Position numbers and translations under genes: made by a program
Shown here: positions 38,806-50,473 of the stretch, piece by piece
Layout: each line of letters opens with the position of its first letter
How positions within the stretch are numbered: position 1 is the stretch's first letter
The notes under the pieces: model-generated
The model's input: only the letters and a program-made list of their open reading frames with translations
Databases searched by the model: none
What the model was told of the DNA's origin: nothing
DNA from: Kolteria novifilia
GTDB lineage: Bacteria > Planctomycetota > Planctomycetia > Kolteriales > Kolteriaceae
Direction: 5' to 3'
Length of the DNA stretch: 64,000 bases
NCBI GenBank assembly: GCA_007748055.1
Contig: CP036279.1
Location: 7,316,001 to 7,380,000, forward strand

Positions 38806-41800
38806 ATGCCGTCCAATCAGGACTTCGATAGCGAACTGTTCGGAGATCTCGTCTCCGACTTTCTTGACGAGTCGACGCATCTCGTCGGCATCCTCAACGA
38901 TCGCTTTCTGGAGTTCGAGGAAGCTCTCGGAACGGGGCTACCGTCGATCCCGCTCGAACCGAACATCGAGATCTTCGGCGAAGTCTTCCGGGCCGCCCAC
39001 AGCATCAAGGGAACCTCCTCGATGCTGGGACTGGTCAACGTCAGTTCGTTCACCCACGCGTTCGAGAACGTCCTCGATGCAATCCGCTCCGCAAGACTCG
39101 ATCTGTCGCAACCCTTGCTCGAGATCCTCTTTCGAGGACTCGACCGGCTGGAAGACATGCTCGGCAAGGTGAGAATCAACGAGAGTGATCAACTCACCGA
39201 TGAGACCGACGAACTCTCCGACGAGGATCGCCAGTTCATCCAGTGGTTGGAGAAGGCGGTTCATGAAGCGCTGGAACCGGAAGCGGTTCCCATTGGAACG
39301 AGTGAAGCAGAGCGAGTGCCCCTCAGAACCGACGCGGAATCAACAAGTGAACTCGACGAGCGACCCGCTGAAGTCGAGCTGGCCGAGAGCAACGAACCGG
39401 AGGAGGTGGCCGTGGCACCCGACGACGATGCGCTCGCCTCGGATCGTTCCCCCGCGTCGCGCGAGGAAGACGACCAGTTGGAGAGCCAGGCCGCTGCCGC
39501 CCATGTCCCCCCGAAGGTCAGTACCAGCTCCACTTCCAATGATGGAGACGGCGGCTTCGACATGAGCCGCTACCTCTCCCTCTACCTCGACGAGTCCGAC
39601 GAGGAAATCGACGCCCTCAACGAAGGCCTGCTCCAACTCGAACGTTCTCCCGGCGATCGCGAGGCGATCAACGAAGTCTTTCGGATGGCTCACCGCATCA
39701 AGGGATCGGCGACCGCGATGGGCTTCGAGGATGTTGGCCTTGTCACCCACGAACTCGAGGACATCTTCGACGACTTGCGCGACGGGACGGGATCAATCGA
39801 CGAAGCGGGCATGAACCTGCTCTTCCATGCGGTCGACGCTCTTCGCGACTACCATCAAGCGTTGCGTGCGGAAACGGAGTCGACGACCGACTTGCCGGCG
39901 ATCGCCCGCGAGATCGCCGAGATGAAATCGCGCGCCCTCGCGGCCAAAACCCAACCCGACCCGGAAGCCGAAGCGACCGTCGACGCGACGGCTGACTCAC
40001 CGCTGGACTCGGCGCCTGGGGAGTCGCAAGAACTCGTCGAGGCGTCCGAGATGCCGGAGGAGAGCGTGCCGGCTCTGTCCCCCGCCGACGAGTCGACGCT
40101 CTTGTCGGAAACCGAACCTCAAGATGGCATCGCCGGATCCGAGTACACGGAGGTCGCGTCGGCGGAATCCGGCGACGAGGCCCCCACGACGAGGGTGAAT
40201 GTCCATTTCGAAGCGGGTCTGCCGTTGGCCAATCTCAAGGCGGAGCTGATTCAGATCAAGCTCGCCGCCCAAGGAACGATCACCAACACGATTCCAAAAC
40301 TCGAATCGCTGAGCGAGTCCGACGAACTCCAAACCTTCACCGTCGACCTGTGCACCGAAGCCTCCGAGAAAGCTTTGAGAGAAGCCCTGGTGGTGGATGG
40401 CGTCGAGTCGGTCGAGCTACTCGAATTCGATGACGAGGGGAGTCTTTCGAGTCTCTTCGAAGAGGAAATGGAACACTCCGAGCCGATCACCACCGGCAGT
40501 GTCCAAGAGGAGCCTGTCCTCTCCGCGTCCCCGTCGGAGCCGATCGAGGCGAGTCCTCCCGTCGCCAAGACGCCCCCGCCACCGCGAGAAGTCGCTTCTC
40601 CAGCGCCTCGACAAGCGGCGGCCGGCGCCCGCGATCACGGTACCCGGAACGGCGCGGCGGCGACCACGACCAATGGATCGGCGCCCTCTCCCCGGAGAGA
40701 AGGGAGCAAGGTCTCCGAGACCCTCCGGGTCGAGATCGACCGACTCGACCACCTGATGAACCTCGCGGGAGAATTGGTCATCAACAAGGCGCGGTTTGTC
40801 CAGATCGCGAGCGGCTTGCAGCCGGCTTTCCAACGAAAGGCTTCCTCCTTCGCGTCGCGCGGTTTCGCCGAACGCCTGGAATGTCTCGGCAAGGTCCTCA
40901 CGGAACATCGCGACCAAGACGAGCCGATAACCTCTTTCGACTCGATGATCAGCGAGGTCTCTCGACTGCTCGACGACTACCGAGTGATCGAGGAAGATCT
41001 GACAAAGGTCAACGACGCACGGCAAACGTTCAACTCGATGGAGACTGTCATCCATGAGCTGACGCGCGTCTCCGATGGCATTCAGAAGAGTGTGATGGAC
41101 ACGCGGATGGTGCCGGTCGAGCCTCTCTTCGTTCGCTTCAAACGCGTCGTCCGCGATGTCGCTCGTGGGGCGGGCAAGGAAGTGGCGCTCGCGATCGCCG
41201 GCGAGAAGACGGAACTCGATAAGCGGATGATCGACGAGCTCGGCGATCCGCTAATTCACTTGATTCGAAACGCGGTCGACCATGGTCTCGAAACGCCCGA
41301 GGAACGAATCGCGGCGGGCAAACCGCCCCGTGGGACGGTCCGGCTGGAAGCGTCGCATCGGGGCAACAGCGTCCTGATCACCGTCTCCGACGACGGGCGG
41401 GGCATCAATGTCGACAAGGTTCGGGAGAAGGTACTCGCCCACGGACTGGCTAGCGAGGCCGAATTGGCCCAGCTCAGCGACAAGCAGATGCTCGGCTACA
41501 TCTTCCACCCTGGGCTGAGCACCGCCGAGAAGGTGACCGACATCTCCGGCCGCGGCGTCGGGACCGACATCGTCAAGAGTCGCATCGACGAGCTCAGCGG
41601 CACGATCGATGTCGAGACGCTTTCCGGTTTGGGAACGACCTTCACGATTCGGCTTCCGCTTACGCTCGCGATCATGCCGAGCCTGCTCACGCGCGTCTTC
41701 GGCGACGTCTTCGCCATGCCGCTGGAGGTCGTCGAGGAGATTGTCAGCGTCCCCGCGAACAGCATTCACACGGTCCAAGGGTCCAAAACGATCACGGTTC

Positions 41801-42138
41801 GCCGTCGCGTCATTCCGCTGGCGACCTTCAACGACATTTTCTCCTGGGGGGGAGGTGGCCCTCACCCGGCATGCCATGGCGAGCACCGTGACACGGCCAA
41901 CGAGAAGCGAGATCTCACCGTCGTCATTCTCTTAAGTGGAGAGATGCGGATCGGGTTGATCGTCGACCACCTCATCGGCGAGCAGGACATTGTTGTCAAG
42001 TCGCTCGCGGAGAACTTCTTCAATGTTCGTGGCCTCGCGGGGGCGAGCATTCTTGGTGACGGTCGAGTCTCCCTCATCCTCGATGTCGGTGCGATCATGG
42101 AAGGTTTCGTGCAAGCATCGAGCCGACTGACGGCGTGA
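38806..42138 (+). CDS. cheA: Chemotaxis histidine kinase CheA with two Hpt domains
   Basis: A 1110-residue kinase, larger than the usual ~650. The first Hpt domain has H65 in FRAAHSIKGTSSMLG, the second H296 in FRMAHRIKGSATAMG, separated by an acidic linker. A P2-like region starts at VNVHFEAGLPLANLKAEL (about 464). Then come a Pro/Ala/Thr-rich linker, dimerisation helices, the ATPase domain (LIHLIRNAVDHGLE, SDDGRGI, ISGRGVGTDIVKS) and a CheW-like C-terminal domain. Both histidines are in the normal HxxKG context, so either could be phosphorylated. It should feed the two CheY proteins and CheB. Confidence 0.94.
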   Translation: MPSNQDFDSELFGDLVSDFLDESTHLVGILNDRFLEFEEALGTGLPSIPLEPNIEIFGEVFRAAHSIKGTSSMLGLVNVSSFTHAFENVLDAIRSARLDLSQPLLEILFRGLDRLEDMLGKVRINESDQLTDETDELSDEDRQFIQWLEKAVHEALEPEAVPIGTSEAERVPLRTDAESTSELDERPAEVELAESNEPEEVAVAPDDDALASDRSPASREEDDQLESQAAAAHVPPKVSTSSTSNDGDGGFDMSRYLSLYLDESDEEIDALNEGLLQLERSPGDREAINEVFRMAHRIKGSATAMGFEDVGLVTHELEDIFDDLRDGTGSIDEAGMNLLFHAVDALRDYHQALRAETESTTDLPAIAREIAEMKSRALAAKTQPDPEAEATVDATADSPLDSAPGESQELVEASEMPEESVPALSPADESTLLSETEPQDGIAGSEYTEVASAESGDEAPTTRVNVHFEAGLPLANLKAELIQIKLAAQGTITNTIPKLESLSESDELQTFTVDLCTEASEKALREALVVDGVESVELLEFDDEGSLSSLFEEEMEHSEPITTGSVQEEPVLSASPSEPIEASPPVAKTPPPPREVASPAPRQAAAGARDHGTRNGAAATTTNGSAPSPRREGSKVSETLRVEIDRLDHLMNLAGELVINKARFVQIASGLQPAFQRKASSFASRGFAERLECLGKVLTEHRDQDEPITSFDSMISEVSRLLDDYRVIEEDLTKVNDARQTFNSMETVIHELTRVSDGIQKSVMDTRMVPVEPLFVRFKRVVRDVARGAGKEVALAIAGEKTELDKRMIDELGDPLIHLIRNAVDHGLETPEERIAAGKPPRGTVRLEASHRGNSVLITVSDDGRGINVDKVREKVLAHGLASEAELAQLSDKQMLGYIFHPGLSTAEKVTDISGRGVGTDIVKSRIDELSGTIDVETLSGLGTTFTIRLPLTLAIMPSLLTRVFGDVFAMPLEVVEEIVSVPANSIHTVQGSKTITVRRRVIPLATFNDIFSWGGGGPHPACHGEHRDTANEKRDLTVVILLSGEMRIGLIVDHLIGEQDIVVKSLAENFFNVRGLAGASILGDGRVSLILDVGAIMEGFVQASSRLTA

Positions 42139-42208
42139 TCGATGCGGCACCAAGGGCGAAGGAGGGGTTGAATCGTGACGAGAAAGAAGACCAAAGGGAG
42201 TTGTTCCC

Positions 42209-42838
42209 GTGAAGATTGGTGACTATCGACTCGACGAGGCGCAGCTTCGGCTGCTGCGCATCATCTTCACGAAGGGAGCCGAGGACGCTTCGCGGTCAAT
42301 GTCGAAGTGGCTGCGCGGTGGCGTCCGCCTCGTCGTCGACGAGGTCAACCAGGTTCCCCTGTCGGACATCGTCACGCTGCTGGGCGAAGAGCACGAGATG
42401 CTCGTGGCGTGCGTCATGGGGCTCTCGGGCCGACTCGGAGGAAGCCTCGTGCTCGCCTTCGACGACGTCTCCGGCCGGCGACTGGCGGAGGTACTGTTGC
42501 AGCGACCGATCGAGTTCTCCGACACCTGGGAGGAGCTGGAGATTTCGGCGGTCAAGGAAACGACGAACATTGTCGGCTGCAGCTATCTCAATTCGCTGAC
42601 CGCTCATTTGCCGCCGCAGGAAGGGGAGGGAAAGATCGTCCCCTCTCCTCCGGAGTTCGTCCAAGACTACACGACGAGCCTCCTGCAGTCGCTCTTTCTC
42701 GAACAGGCAATGCTCTCCGACCAGATCTTGGCGATTCGGACCCAGTTCCGTCGCGATCAAGAGGAACTCGACTGCCATTTGATGTTCATTCCCGACCTCC
42801 CGTCATTGGCGGAGTTGGGCACATCATTGGGCAAGTAG
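42209..42838 (+). CDS. CheC-like chemotaxis phosphatase
   Basis: A 209-residue protein. The segment EISAVKETTNIVGCSYLNSL carries E117-x-x-N120, the active-site pattern of CheC/CheX/FliY phosphatases that dephosphorylate CheY-P. The second such helix of CheC is not clearly present: the corresponding area reads VQDYTTSLLQSLFL, without the E-x-x-N pair. GTG start after AAAGGGAG. Its place just before cheD agrees with the usual cheC-cheD pairing, in which CheC and CheD bind each other. Confidence 0.78.
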   Translation: MKIGDYRLDEAQLRLLRIIFTKGAEDASRSMSKWLRGGVRLVVDEVNQVPLSDIVTLLGEEHEMLVACVMGLSGRLGGSLVLAFDDVSGRRLAEVLLQRPIEFSDTWEELEISAVKETTNIVGCSYLNSLTAHLPPQEGEGKIVPSPPEFVQDYTTSLLQSLFLEQAMLSDQILAIRTQFRRDQEELDCHLMFIPDLPSLAELGTSLGK

Positions 42839-42858
42839 ACAGCGAGAGGTAAGTGACG

Positions 42859-43350
42859 ATGGCCATCACGGGAGCCAAGGCGAGGATCGACTACGAGTCG
42901 GTGAAGATCGGCGAGCTAGCCGTCGTCCGCGCTCCTCGAGTGCTGAGGACCATCTTGGGATCGTGCATCGGTTTGGCGTTGTACGACGGAATCAACAAGG
43001 TGGCGGGACTTGCCCACATCGTCCTGCCCAAGTCGAACGGCGACCATTCGCTCCCGGGGAAGTTCGCGGACACCGCCGTCGACGCCCTGATGGCCGCGAT
43101 GGTCTCCCTTGGGGCCAAGCCCCGGTTGGTCCGAGCGAAGATCGCGGGAGGAGCCAGCATGTTCAAGACAAGCGCCTCCGGCCGGATCGGAACGCTCAAC
43201 GCCGAGGCCGTTCGCGAGCATCTCAAGCAAGCGAACGTTCCATTGCTGGCGGAGGAAGTGGGAGGCGAGCGGGGCCGGCGGATGTCCCTGTTCGCCGATG
43301 ACGGAAGGGTTCTTGTCGAGATCCACGGAACAGAATCCCAAGCGCTGTAG
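42859..43350 (+). CDS. cheD: Chemoreceptor glutamine deamidase CheD
   Basis: A 163-residue enzyme that deamidates receptor glutamines and can regulate CheC. TILGSCIGLALYD holds the catalytic cysteine C36, and GLAHIVLP the histidine H53, 17 residues later as in known CheD proteins. KIAGGASMF is another family mark. ATG 42859 has GAGAGG at the right distance; GTG 42853 is an alternative. It follows the CheC-like gene by 20 bases. Confidence 0.93.
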   Translation: MAITGAKARIDYESVKIGELAVVRAPRVLRTILGSCIGLALYDGINKVAGLAHIVLPKSNGDHSLPGKFADTAVDALMAAMVSLGAKPRLVRAKIAGGASMFKTSASGRIGTLNAEAVREHLKQANVPLLAEEVGGERGRRMSLFADDGRVLVEIHGTESQAL

Positions 43351-43444
43351 TGCATACGATCAAGAGAAGCGGGCAAACCGAACATCCGGCACCCTCCCGC
43401 CCCTAGTTGACATGGCCCTAGTGGACTCGAAGGAGTAGCGGACG

Positions 43445-43810
43445 ATGAGCAAGAATCTACTCATCGTGGACGATGCCCTCTTTATGAGGATGGTCATCAA
43501 GGACGTCGCCAAGGAAGCGGGGTGGACCGTCGCCGGCGAAGCTTCGGATGGATGCGAAGCGGTGGCACTCTTCGACCGGCTTCGTCCCAACCTCGTCACG
43601 CTTGATCTGGTGATGCCCAACATGGGCGGACTCGAAGCGCTTGGCGAAATGCTCAAGATCGAGCCGACGGCCTCGGTGGTCGTGGTCAGCGCGCTCGACC
43701 AGAAGGACACCCTGGTCGAAGCGATACGACTGGGAGCCCGTGACTTCATCGTCAAACCGTTCGAAAAGGACCGCATCCTCGGGCTATTGGACAAGGCGAG
43801 CGGCGGGTGA
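43445..43810 (+). CDS. cheY: Single-domain response regulator, CheY-like
   Basis: A 121-residue receiver protein. D9-D10, phosphoacceptor D54 in LDLVMPNMGG, S in VVSALDQ and K104 in FIVKPF are present. ATG follows GAAGGAG. Lying between cheD and cheB, it is a good candidate for the main output regulator of this CheA. No effector gene such as a flagellar switch is nearby, so the target is unknown. Confidence 0.92.
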   Translation: MSKNLLIVDDALFMRMVIKDVAKEAGWTVAGEASDGCEAVALFDRLRPNLVTLDLVMPNMGGLEALGEMLKIEPTASVVVVSALDQKDTLVEAIRLGARDFIVKPFEKDRILGLLDKASGG

Positions 43811-43906
43811 CTTCCACGACGGACATTTGAGAGACGCCCACCCGTCGTCGACTTCCCCCCCTCGTGGTGTCGCATCGAGTTTCCTCATCGCTCAGAAGGA
43901 TCAACT

Positions 43907-44971
43907 GTGGTCGTCGCGCCAACGAAACTGAAAGTCCGAGTGCTCGTCGTCGACGATTCCGCGCTGATGCGCCGGTACATCAGCGGAATGGTCGAGTCCG
44001 ACCCGAGAATCGATGTCTGCGGTATCGCCGAAAGCGGTGTGGAAGCCATCGAAAAGGCCAAACAACTCAGGCCGGATGTCGTGACCCTCGACGTCGACAT
44101 GCCGCGCATGAATGGCGTCGAAACGATTCCCGCGCTGCTCGACGTCCACCAAGTCCCGATCATCATGTTTAGTTCGTTAACCTCGAAAGGAGCGAAGACG
44201 ACCCTGCAGGCACTTGAAGCCGGTGCGATCGACTTCATGCCCAAGCCGACCATTCGCATGGCGCGAGATGTCCAACTGGTTCGTGAAGAACTTGTCGGCA
44301 AGATCTTGGCGGTCTCCGGCACCAAGCCGATCCGTCGCGCCCGGGTCGCGAGCACGCCGGCGCCCACAAGACCAACGGCACCTTCGGGTTCGGTCCAAGC
44401 ATCGCAACAACTGGTCGTCACGCTTGGCATTTCCACCGGCGGGCCACCGGCGCTCCACGATGTCCTCGGCGCCCTCCGCCCACCCTTTCCGCCGATCGCG
44501 ATCGTCCAGCACATGCCCCCCGCCTTTACGGGACCATTCGCCCAACGCCTCGACTCGATGTGCCCATTCACGGTCAAGGAGGCTGAGGACGGCGATCCCC
44601 TCGAACCGAACAAGGTCTACATCGCGCCCGGCGGGCGTCACATGGAGATGAAAACGTTCGCCCGCAAGACGCTTCTGCGCGTCTTCGACGCCGACCCGGT
44701 CAGCGGTCATCGCCCCTCGGTCGATGTTCTCTTTCGCAGCGCCGCGGAACTGCTAACGCGTCGCGTCGTTGGCATCATCATGACGGGCATGGGGCACGAC
44801 GGCGTGGAAGGCTGCCAGGCCGTTCTCGACAAGGGGGGCAAGACCTACGGGCAGGACCAGGCCAGCTCGGCGGTCTATGGGATGAACAAGCTCGCGTTCA
44901 AGGCGGGAGCCGTCCAAGAACAGTTTTCCCTCGACCAGCTCGCGCAGATCATCATGGGTCTTCGGCCTTAG
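43907..44971 (+). CDS. cheB: Chemotaxis response regulator protein-glutamate methylesterase CheB
   Basis: A 354-residue two-domain enzyme. The receiver has phosphoacceptor D62 in LDVDMPRMNG. A Pro/Thr/Ala-rich linker (about 148-168) joins the methylesterase with catalytic S176 in GISTGGPPAL, H202 in IVQHMP and D298 in MTGMGHDG. It removes receptor methyl groups added by CheR and closes the adaptation loop. The GTG start follows AGAAGGA. It is the last gene of the cluster. Confidence 0.94.
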   Translation: MVVAPTKLKVRVLVVDDSALMRRYISGMVESDPRIDVCGIAESGVEAIEKAKQLRPDVVTLDVDMPRMNGVETIPALLDVHQVPIIMFSSLTSKGAKTTLQALEAGAIDFMPKPTIRMARDVQLVREELVGKILAVSGTKPIRRARVASTPAPTRPTAPSGSVQASQQLVVTLGISTGGPPALHDVLGALRPPFPPIAIVQHMPPAFTGPFAQRLDSMCPFTVKEAEDGDPLEPNKVYIAPGGRHMEMKTFARKTLLRVFDADPVSGHRPSVDVLFRSAAELLTRRVVGIIMTGMGHDGVEGCQAVLDKGGKTYGQDQASSAVYGMNKLAFKAGAVQEQFSLDQLAQIIMGLRP

Positions 44972-46394
<1,423 letters not shown>

Positions 46395-46641
46395 GCAGGC
46401 CGAGTTCCCTTCTCGGTCACTCGGTTCGTTGGTATGCCGAGCCCCTTCGGGCAAGCAAGCTCGCGACGGCTCCAACCAACGAAGCCAACCAACCGCGGGC
46501 GCCCATCCTCTGCGATGGCGCCCGACTTTCTCGCAAGGCCTCTGGAGAGAACGCCGGTCCGCCTTCGACCGGATCGCGGCACTCTCCACCTCGCCTGCCT
46601 TTCGCCGTTCGAATTCAGTCGATGACAGATGGGAGCATCCC

Positions 46642-47832
<1,191 letters not shown>

Positions 47833-48102
47833 TCTCCCATTTGAGGACTGTCCTTCGGCAACGCTCCCAAGCAGTTGATGCGGGGATTCCTCGACGAAAG
47901 TTCCCCGATGCCCCGATTGGGCCGGTTGCTAGAATGACGTCGAAAGGCATCGGTCCGGCGTGGGCCGTTTGCGGGGCGACGGCTCGAGAATGGTCGAATA
48001 TACAGCCGGATGGAGCGTCATCGACCCTCCACGCTCGAGGATCTGGCGGAGCGAGTTCGGACCGTTCACTCCTTCTTCACCCTCCAACACGGGAGATGGC
48101 TC

Positions 48103-48822
48103 ATGCACCCTAATCGCTCCCAACTCCTTGAGCGACTTAGGAATACGTCTCCAAGGATCTGCCCGTCCTTGCTCGACTGCGATTTCTCGTTCCTCAAGAG
48201 CGAGATCGACGACGCCGAGCGTTGCGGCGCGGAGATCGTCCACTGGGACGTGATGGATGGGTTCTTCGTACCGAATTTCAGCTATGGCCCAATGGTCATT
48301 CGTTCACTCCGGCCGCAAAGCCAGCTCGTTTTCGAAGCCCACCTCATGATGAAGGAGCCAGGGAAATACCTTGACGGCTTCCTTGAGGCTGGGTGTGATG
48401 TGATTACGATTCATCTTGAGGCGGTTCCCGATCCCACGGAGTTGCTTCGTGCGATTCGCGACGGCGGTGCTCTCGCTGGCCTGGCGGTCAATCCGCCAAC
48501 TCCTATCGAGCAGCTCGAACCGTGGTTGGATCAGATCGACTTGGCGCTGGTCATGAGTGTCATGCCCGGCTTCGGTGGTCAATCCTTCGATCAAGGGGCG
48601 CTGGAACGGATGCGATGGGTCAGAGAACGATCCCGACCAGAACTGATCATCGAGGTTGACGGCGGCGTGAATCGAACGACGATTTCGGACGCGGTGCGCG
48701 CGGGCGCTCGCCACATGGTGGTGGGATCCGCCTTTTACCGTGCGCAGGATCGGGCAGCGGAGTTTCAGCAGCTTACCCAACTCGTCAACGAAGGCGTCTC
48801 CTCCCCGGGGGCCATGGAGTGA
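48103..48822 (+). CDS. rpe: Ribulose-phosphate 3-epimerase
   Basis: A 239-residue TIM-barrel epimerase that interconverts ribulose 5-phosphate and xylulose 5-phosphate in the pentose phosphate pathway. ICPSLLDCDF, HWDVMDGFFVPNFSYGP (metal and acid residues), MSVMPGFGGQSF and EVDGGVN are typical. ATG 48103 follows GGGAGA. Its TGA overlaps the next ATG (48822), so the following mutase-like gene is translationally coupled to it. Confidence 0.94.
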   Translation: MHPNRSQLLERLRNTSPRICPSLLDCDFSFLKSEIDDAERCGAEIVHWDVMDGFFVPNFSYGPMVIRSLRPQSQLVFEAHLMMKEPGKYLDGFLEAGCDVITIHLEAVPDPTELLRAIRDGGALAGLAVNPPTPIEQLEPWLDQIDLALVMSVMPGFGGQSFDQGALERMRWVRERSRPELIIEVDGGVNRTTISDAVRAGARHMVVGSAFYRAQDRAAEFQQLTQLVNEGVSSPGAME

Positions 48823-49376
48823 TGGGTCGCATCATCCTCGTCAAATCGGGACAGACCGATTTCGACGAACAGCACCGCGTGGTGGGCAATCTCGACCTGC
48901 CGATGAACGTGCGCGGACATGCCGAGCTGACCGAAGCGGCCAACGAACTGGGCAGTTTCGAGATCATCACGATCTACAGTGCGGCGGGCGTTTCCGCCAA
49001 GGAGAGCGCCAAGCATCTCGGCGAGCGGCTCGGCGTCAACAAAATTCGCGTCCTGGAAGACCTGAAGAATCAGGACTTCGGCCTCTGGCAGGGGCTTCAG
49101 GTCGAGGAGATTCGTCGAAAGCACCCCAAAGTCTACAAACAGTGGGCACAGTCCCCGTGCGACATCTGTCCACCGGGGGGCGAGATGGTCAACGACGTGA
49201 TGGACCGCGTCGAGAAATCACTAAAACCTGTTCTGAAGAAGAGTCAAAGCAACACAGTCGCGTTGGTCGCTCCCGACCCCTTGCGCAAACTGATACGCTG
49301 CTACTTGAAACGGGACGGCGTGTCGAATTTGATGGAAAACGGCAAGGGACAAACCTGGGAAGCGATCGACACGTGA
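48822..49376 (+). CDS. Degenerate histidine-phosphatase (phosphoglycerate mutase-like) protein, probably inactive
   Basis: A 184-residue protein with the fold pattern of the phosphoglycerate mutase/histidine phosphatase family: [30 protein letters not shown] at the start (shown here in pieces: LVKSGQT aligns with LVRHGQT) and [15 protein letters not shown], like the FGxWEG segment. The catalytic RHG is K8-S9-G10, the second arginine region reads [11 protein letters not shown], and the second histidine region reads [10 protein letters not shown]. All key residues are therefore replaced although the frame is intact and coupled to rpe. A binding or regulatory role is more likely than catalysis. 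Confidence 0.78.
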   Translation: MGRIILVKSGQTDFDEQHRVVGNLDLPMNVRGHAELTEAANELGSFEIITIYSAAGVSAKESAKHLGERLGVNKIRVLEDLKNQDFGLWQGLQVEEIRRKHPKVYKQWAQSPCDICPPGGEMVNDVMDRVEKSLKPVLKKSQSNTVALVAPDPLRKLIRCYLKRDGVSNLMENGKGQTWEAIDT

Positions 49377-49410
49377 GCGGTCGATGACGGCATCCAGCAG
49401 AGGAATGGTC

Positions 49411-50238
49411 ATGGTCATGGGAACGGGGCAACGACGCACCAAGCGGGGTGTGCCGGAAGGGCTGTGGATGTCCTGCCCCGACTGCAAAGCCACGCTCTAC
49501 ACGAAGGATGTCGAGCAAGCGCAGAACGTTTGCCCGCAGTGTGGACATCACTTCTATATCAGCGCCCGCCGACGCCTCGACTCGCTCTTGGATCAGGGAA
49601 GTCTTGAGGAATGGTTCACGGATGTCCGTCCAAAAGACCCGCTCGAGTTCGTCGACCGCAAAGCCTACAAGGATCGACTTCGCGCCGAGCAGAAAAAGAC
49701 CGACCTCAACGATGCGATCGTCTGCGGCCGAGGGTTCATCCGAGGACGTCCCCTCGCCGTCTGCGTCACCGACAGCGCATTTAGCATGGGGAGCATGGGA
49801 TCGGTCGTTGGCGAGATGCTCGTCCGTTCGATCGAACGCGCCATCGACCTGAGTCTTCCGATCGTGATCGTCAGCGCCAGCGGCGGCGGAGCTCGCATGC
49901 AAGAGGGTATCCTCTCGCTGATGCAAATGGCCAAGGTGTCGGCGGCCCTCGGGCGGTTGAGCCGGGCCGGTGGACTCTACATCTCCGTGCTTACCAATCC
50001 GACGATGGGGGGCGTCGCCGCCAGTTTCGCGTCGCTAGGCGATATTTGCCTCGCCGAGCCTCGAGCGCTCATCGGTTTCGCGGGGCCTCGCACGATCTGG
50101 GCGACCGTTCGTATCGAGTTACCCAAGGGTTTCCAGACTAGCGAATTCCTGCTCGAGCACGGCTTCGTCGACCGCATCGTCAGCCGGCACGACATGCGTG
50201 GCGAGATCTCCCGCATTTTCGACTACTGCGGCAAGTAG
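49411..50238 (+). CDS. accD: Acetyl-CoA carboxylase carboxyltransferase subunit beta
   Basis: A 275-residue subunit that, with AccA, transfers the carboxyl group from biotin to acetyl-CoA in fatty acid synthesis. The N-terminal zinc ribbon CPDC...CPQCGHHF is complete. [23 protein letters not shown] and [22 protein letters not shown] form the acyl-CoA site. Three ATGs lie close together; 49411 has AGAGGA six bases upstream, while 49384 would add nine residues. accA is not in the window. Confidence 0.95.
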   Translation: MVMGTGQRRTKRGVPEGLWMSCPDCKATLYTKDVEQAQNVCPQCGHHFYISARRRLDSLLDQGSLEEWFTDVRPKDPLEFVDRKAYKDRLRAEQKKTDLNDAIVCGRGFIRGRPLAVCVTDSAFSMGSMGSVVGEMLVRSIERAIDLSLPIVIVSASGGGARMQEGILSLMQMAKVSAALGRLSRAGGLYISVLTNPTMGGVAASFASLGDICLAEPRALIGFAGPRTIWATVRIELPKGFQTSEFLLEHGFVDRIVSRHDMRGEISRIFDYCGK

Positions 50239-50268
50239 TCCTGTCAGGTTTGCCTTGCCCTCTTGTTG

Positions 50269-50290
50269 CTCCCCTTTGTCCAAGGGGGAG
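50269..50290. repeat. Hairpin element, copy 1 of a CCCCTT/AAGGGG family
   Basis: CTCCCCTTT and AAGGGGGAG flank a GTCC loop, giving a nine-pair stem with one G-T pair, 30 bases after accD. A related stem, CTCCCCTT-GGAC-AAGGGG, lies at 56305-56322. It may act as a terminator for accD, although no T-run follows. Confidence 0.6.
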
Positions 50291-50299
50291 AAGGAGGGG

Positions 50300-50374
50300 G
50301 TCTCTTGTTCGCGTCTCCAATCCCGATGGTCGTGCAATCGGGGCCATCCATCCAACCCTTGGCATTCGTGGTGG
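50300..50374. repeat. Dispersed intergenic repeat, copy A
   Basis: About 75 bases containing TCTCTTGTTCGC, an internal inverted repeat CCCGAT/ATCGGG, GGCCATCC and GTGGTGGCCACA. The same order of blocks, with changes, occurs at 51696-51764. The two copies are in the same orientation and flank one gene. Confidence 0.6.
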
Positions 50375-50473
50375 CCACAACCCTATTTTGCCGTATGAGA
50401 CAGACCCCAATCCGGCCCCCGCAGGTCAGGACATTGCCTGACGGCGCTTTGGTCCGACCTATGACCTTTCAGC

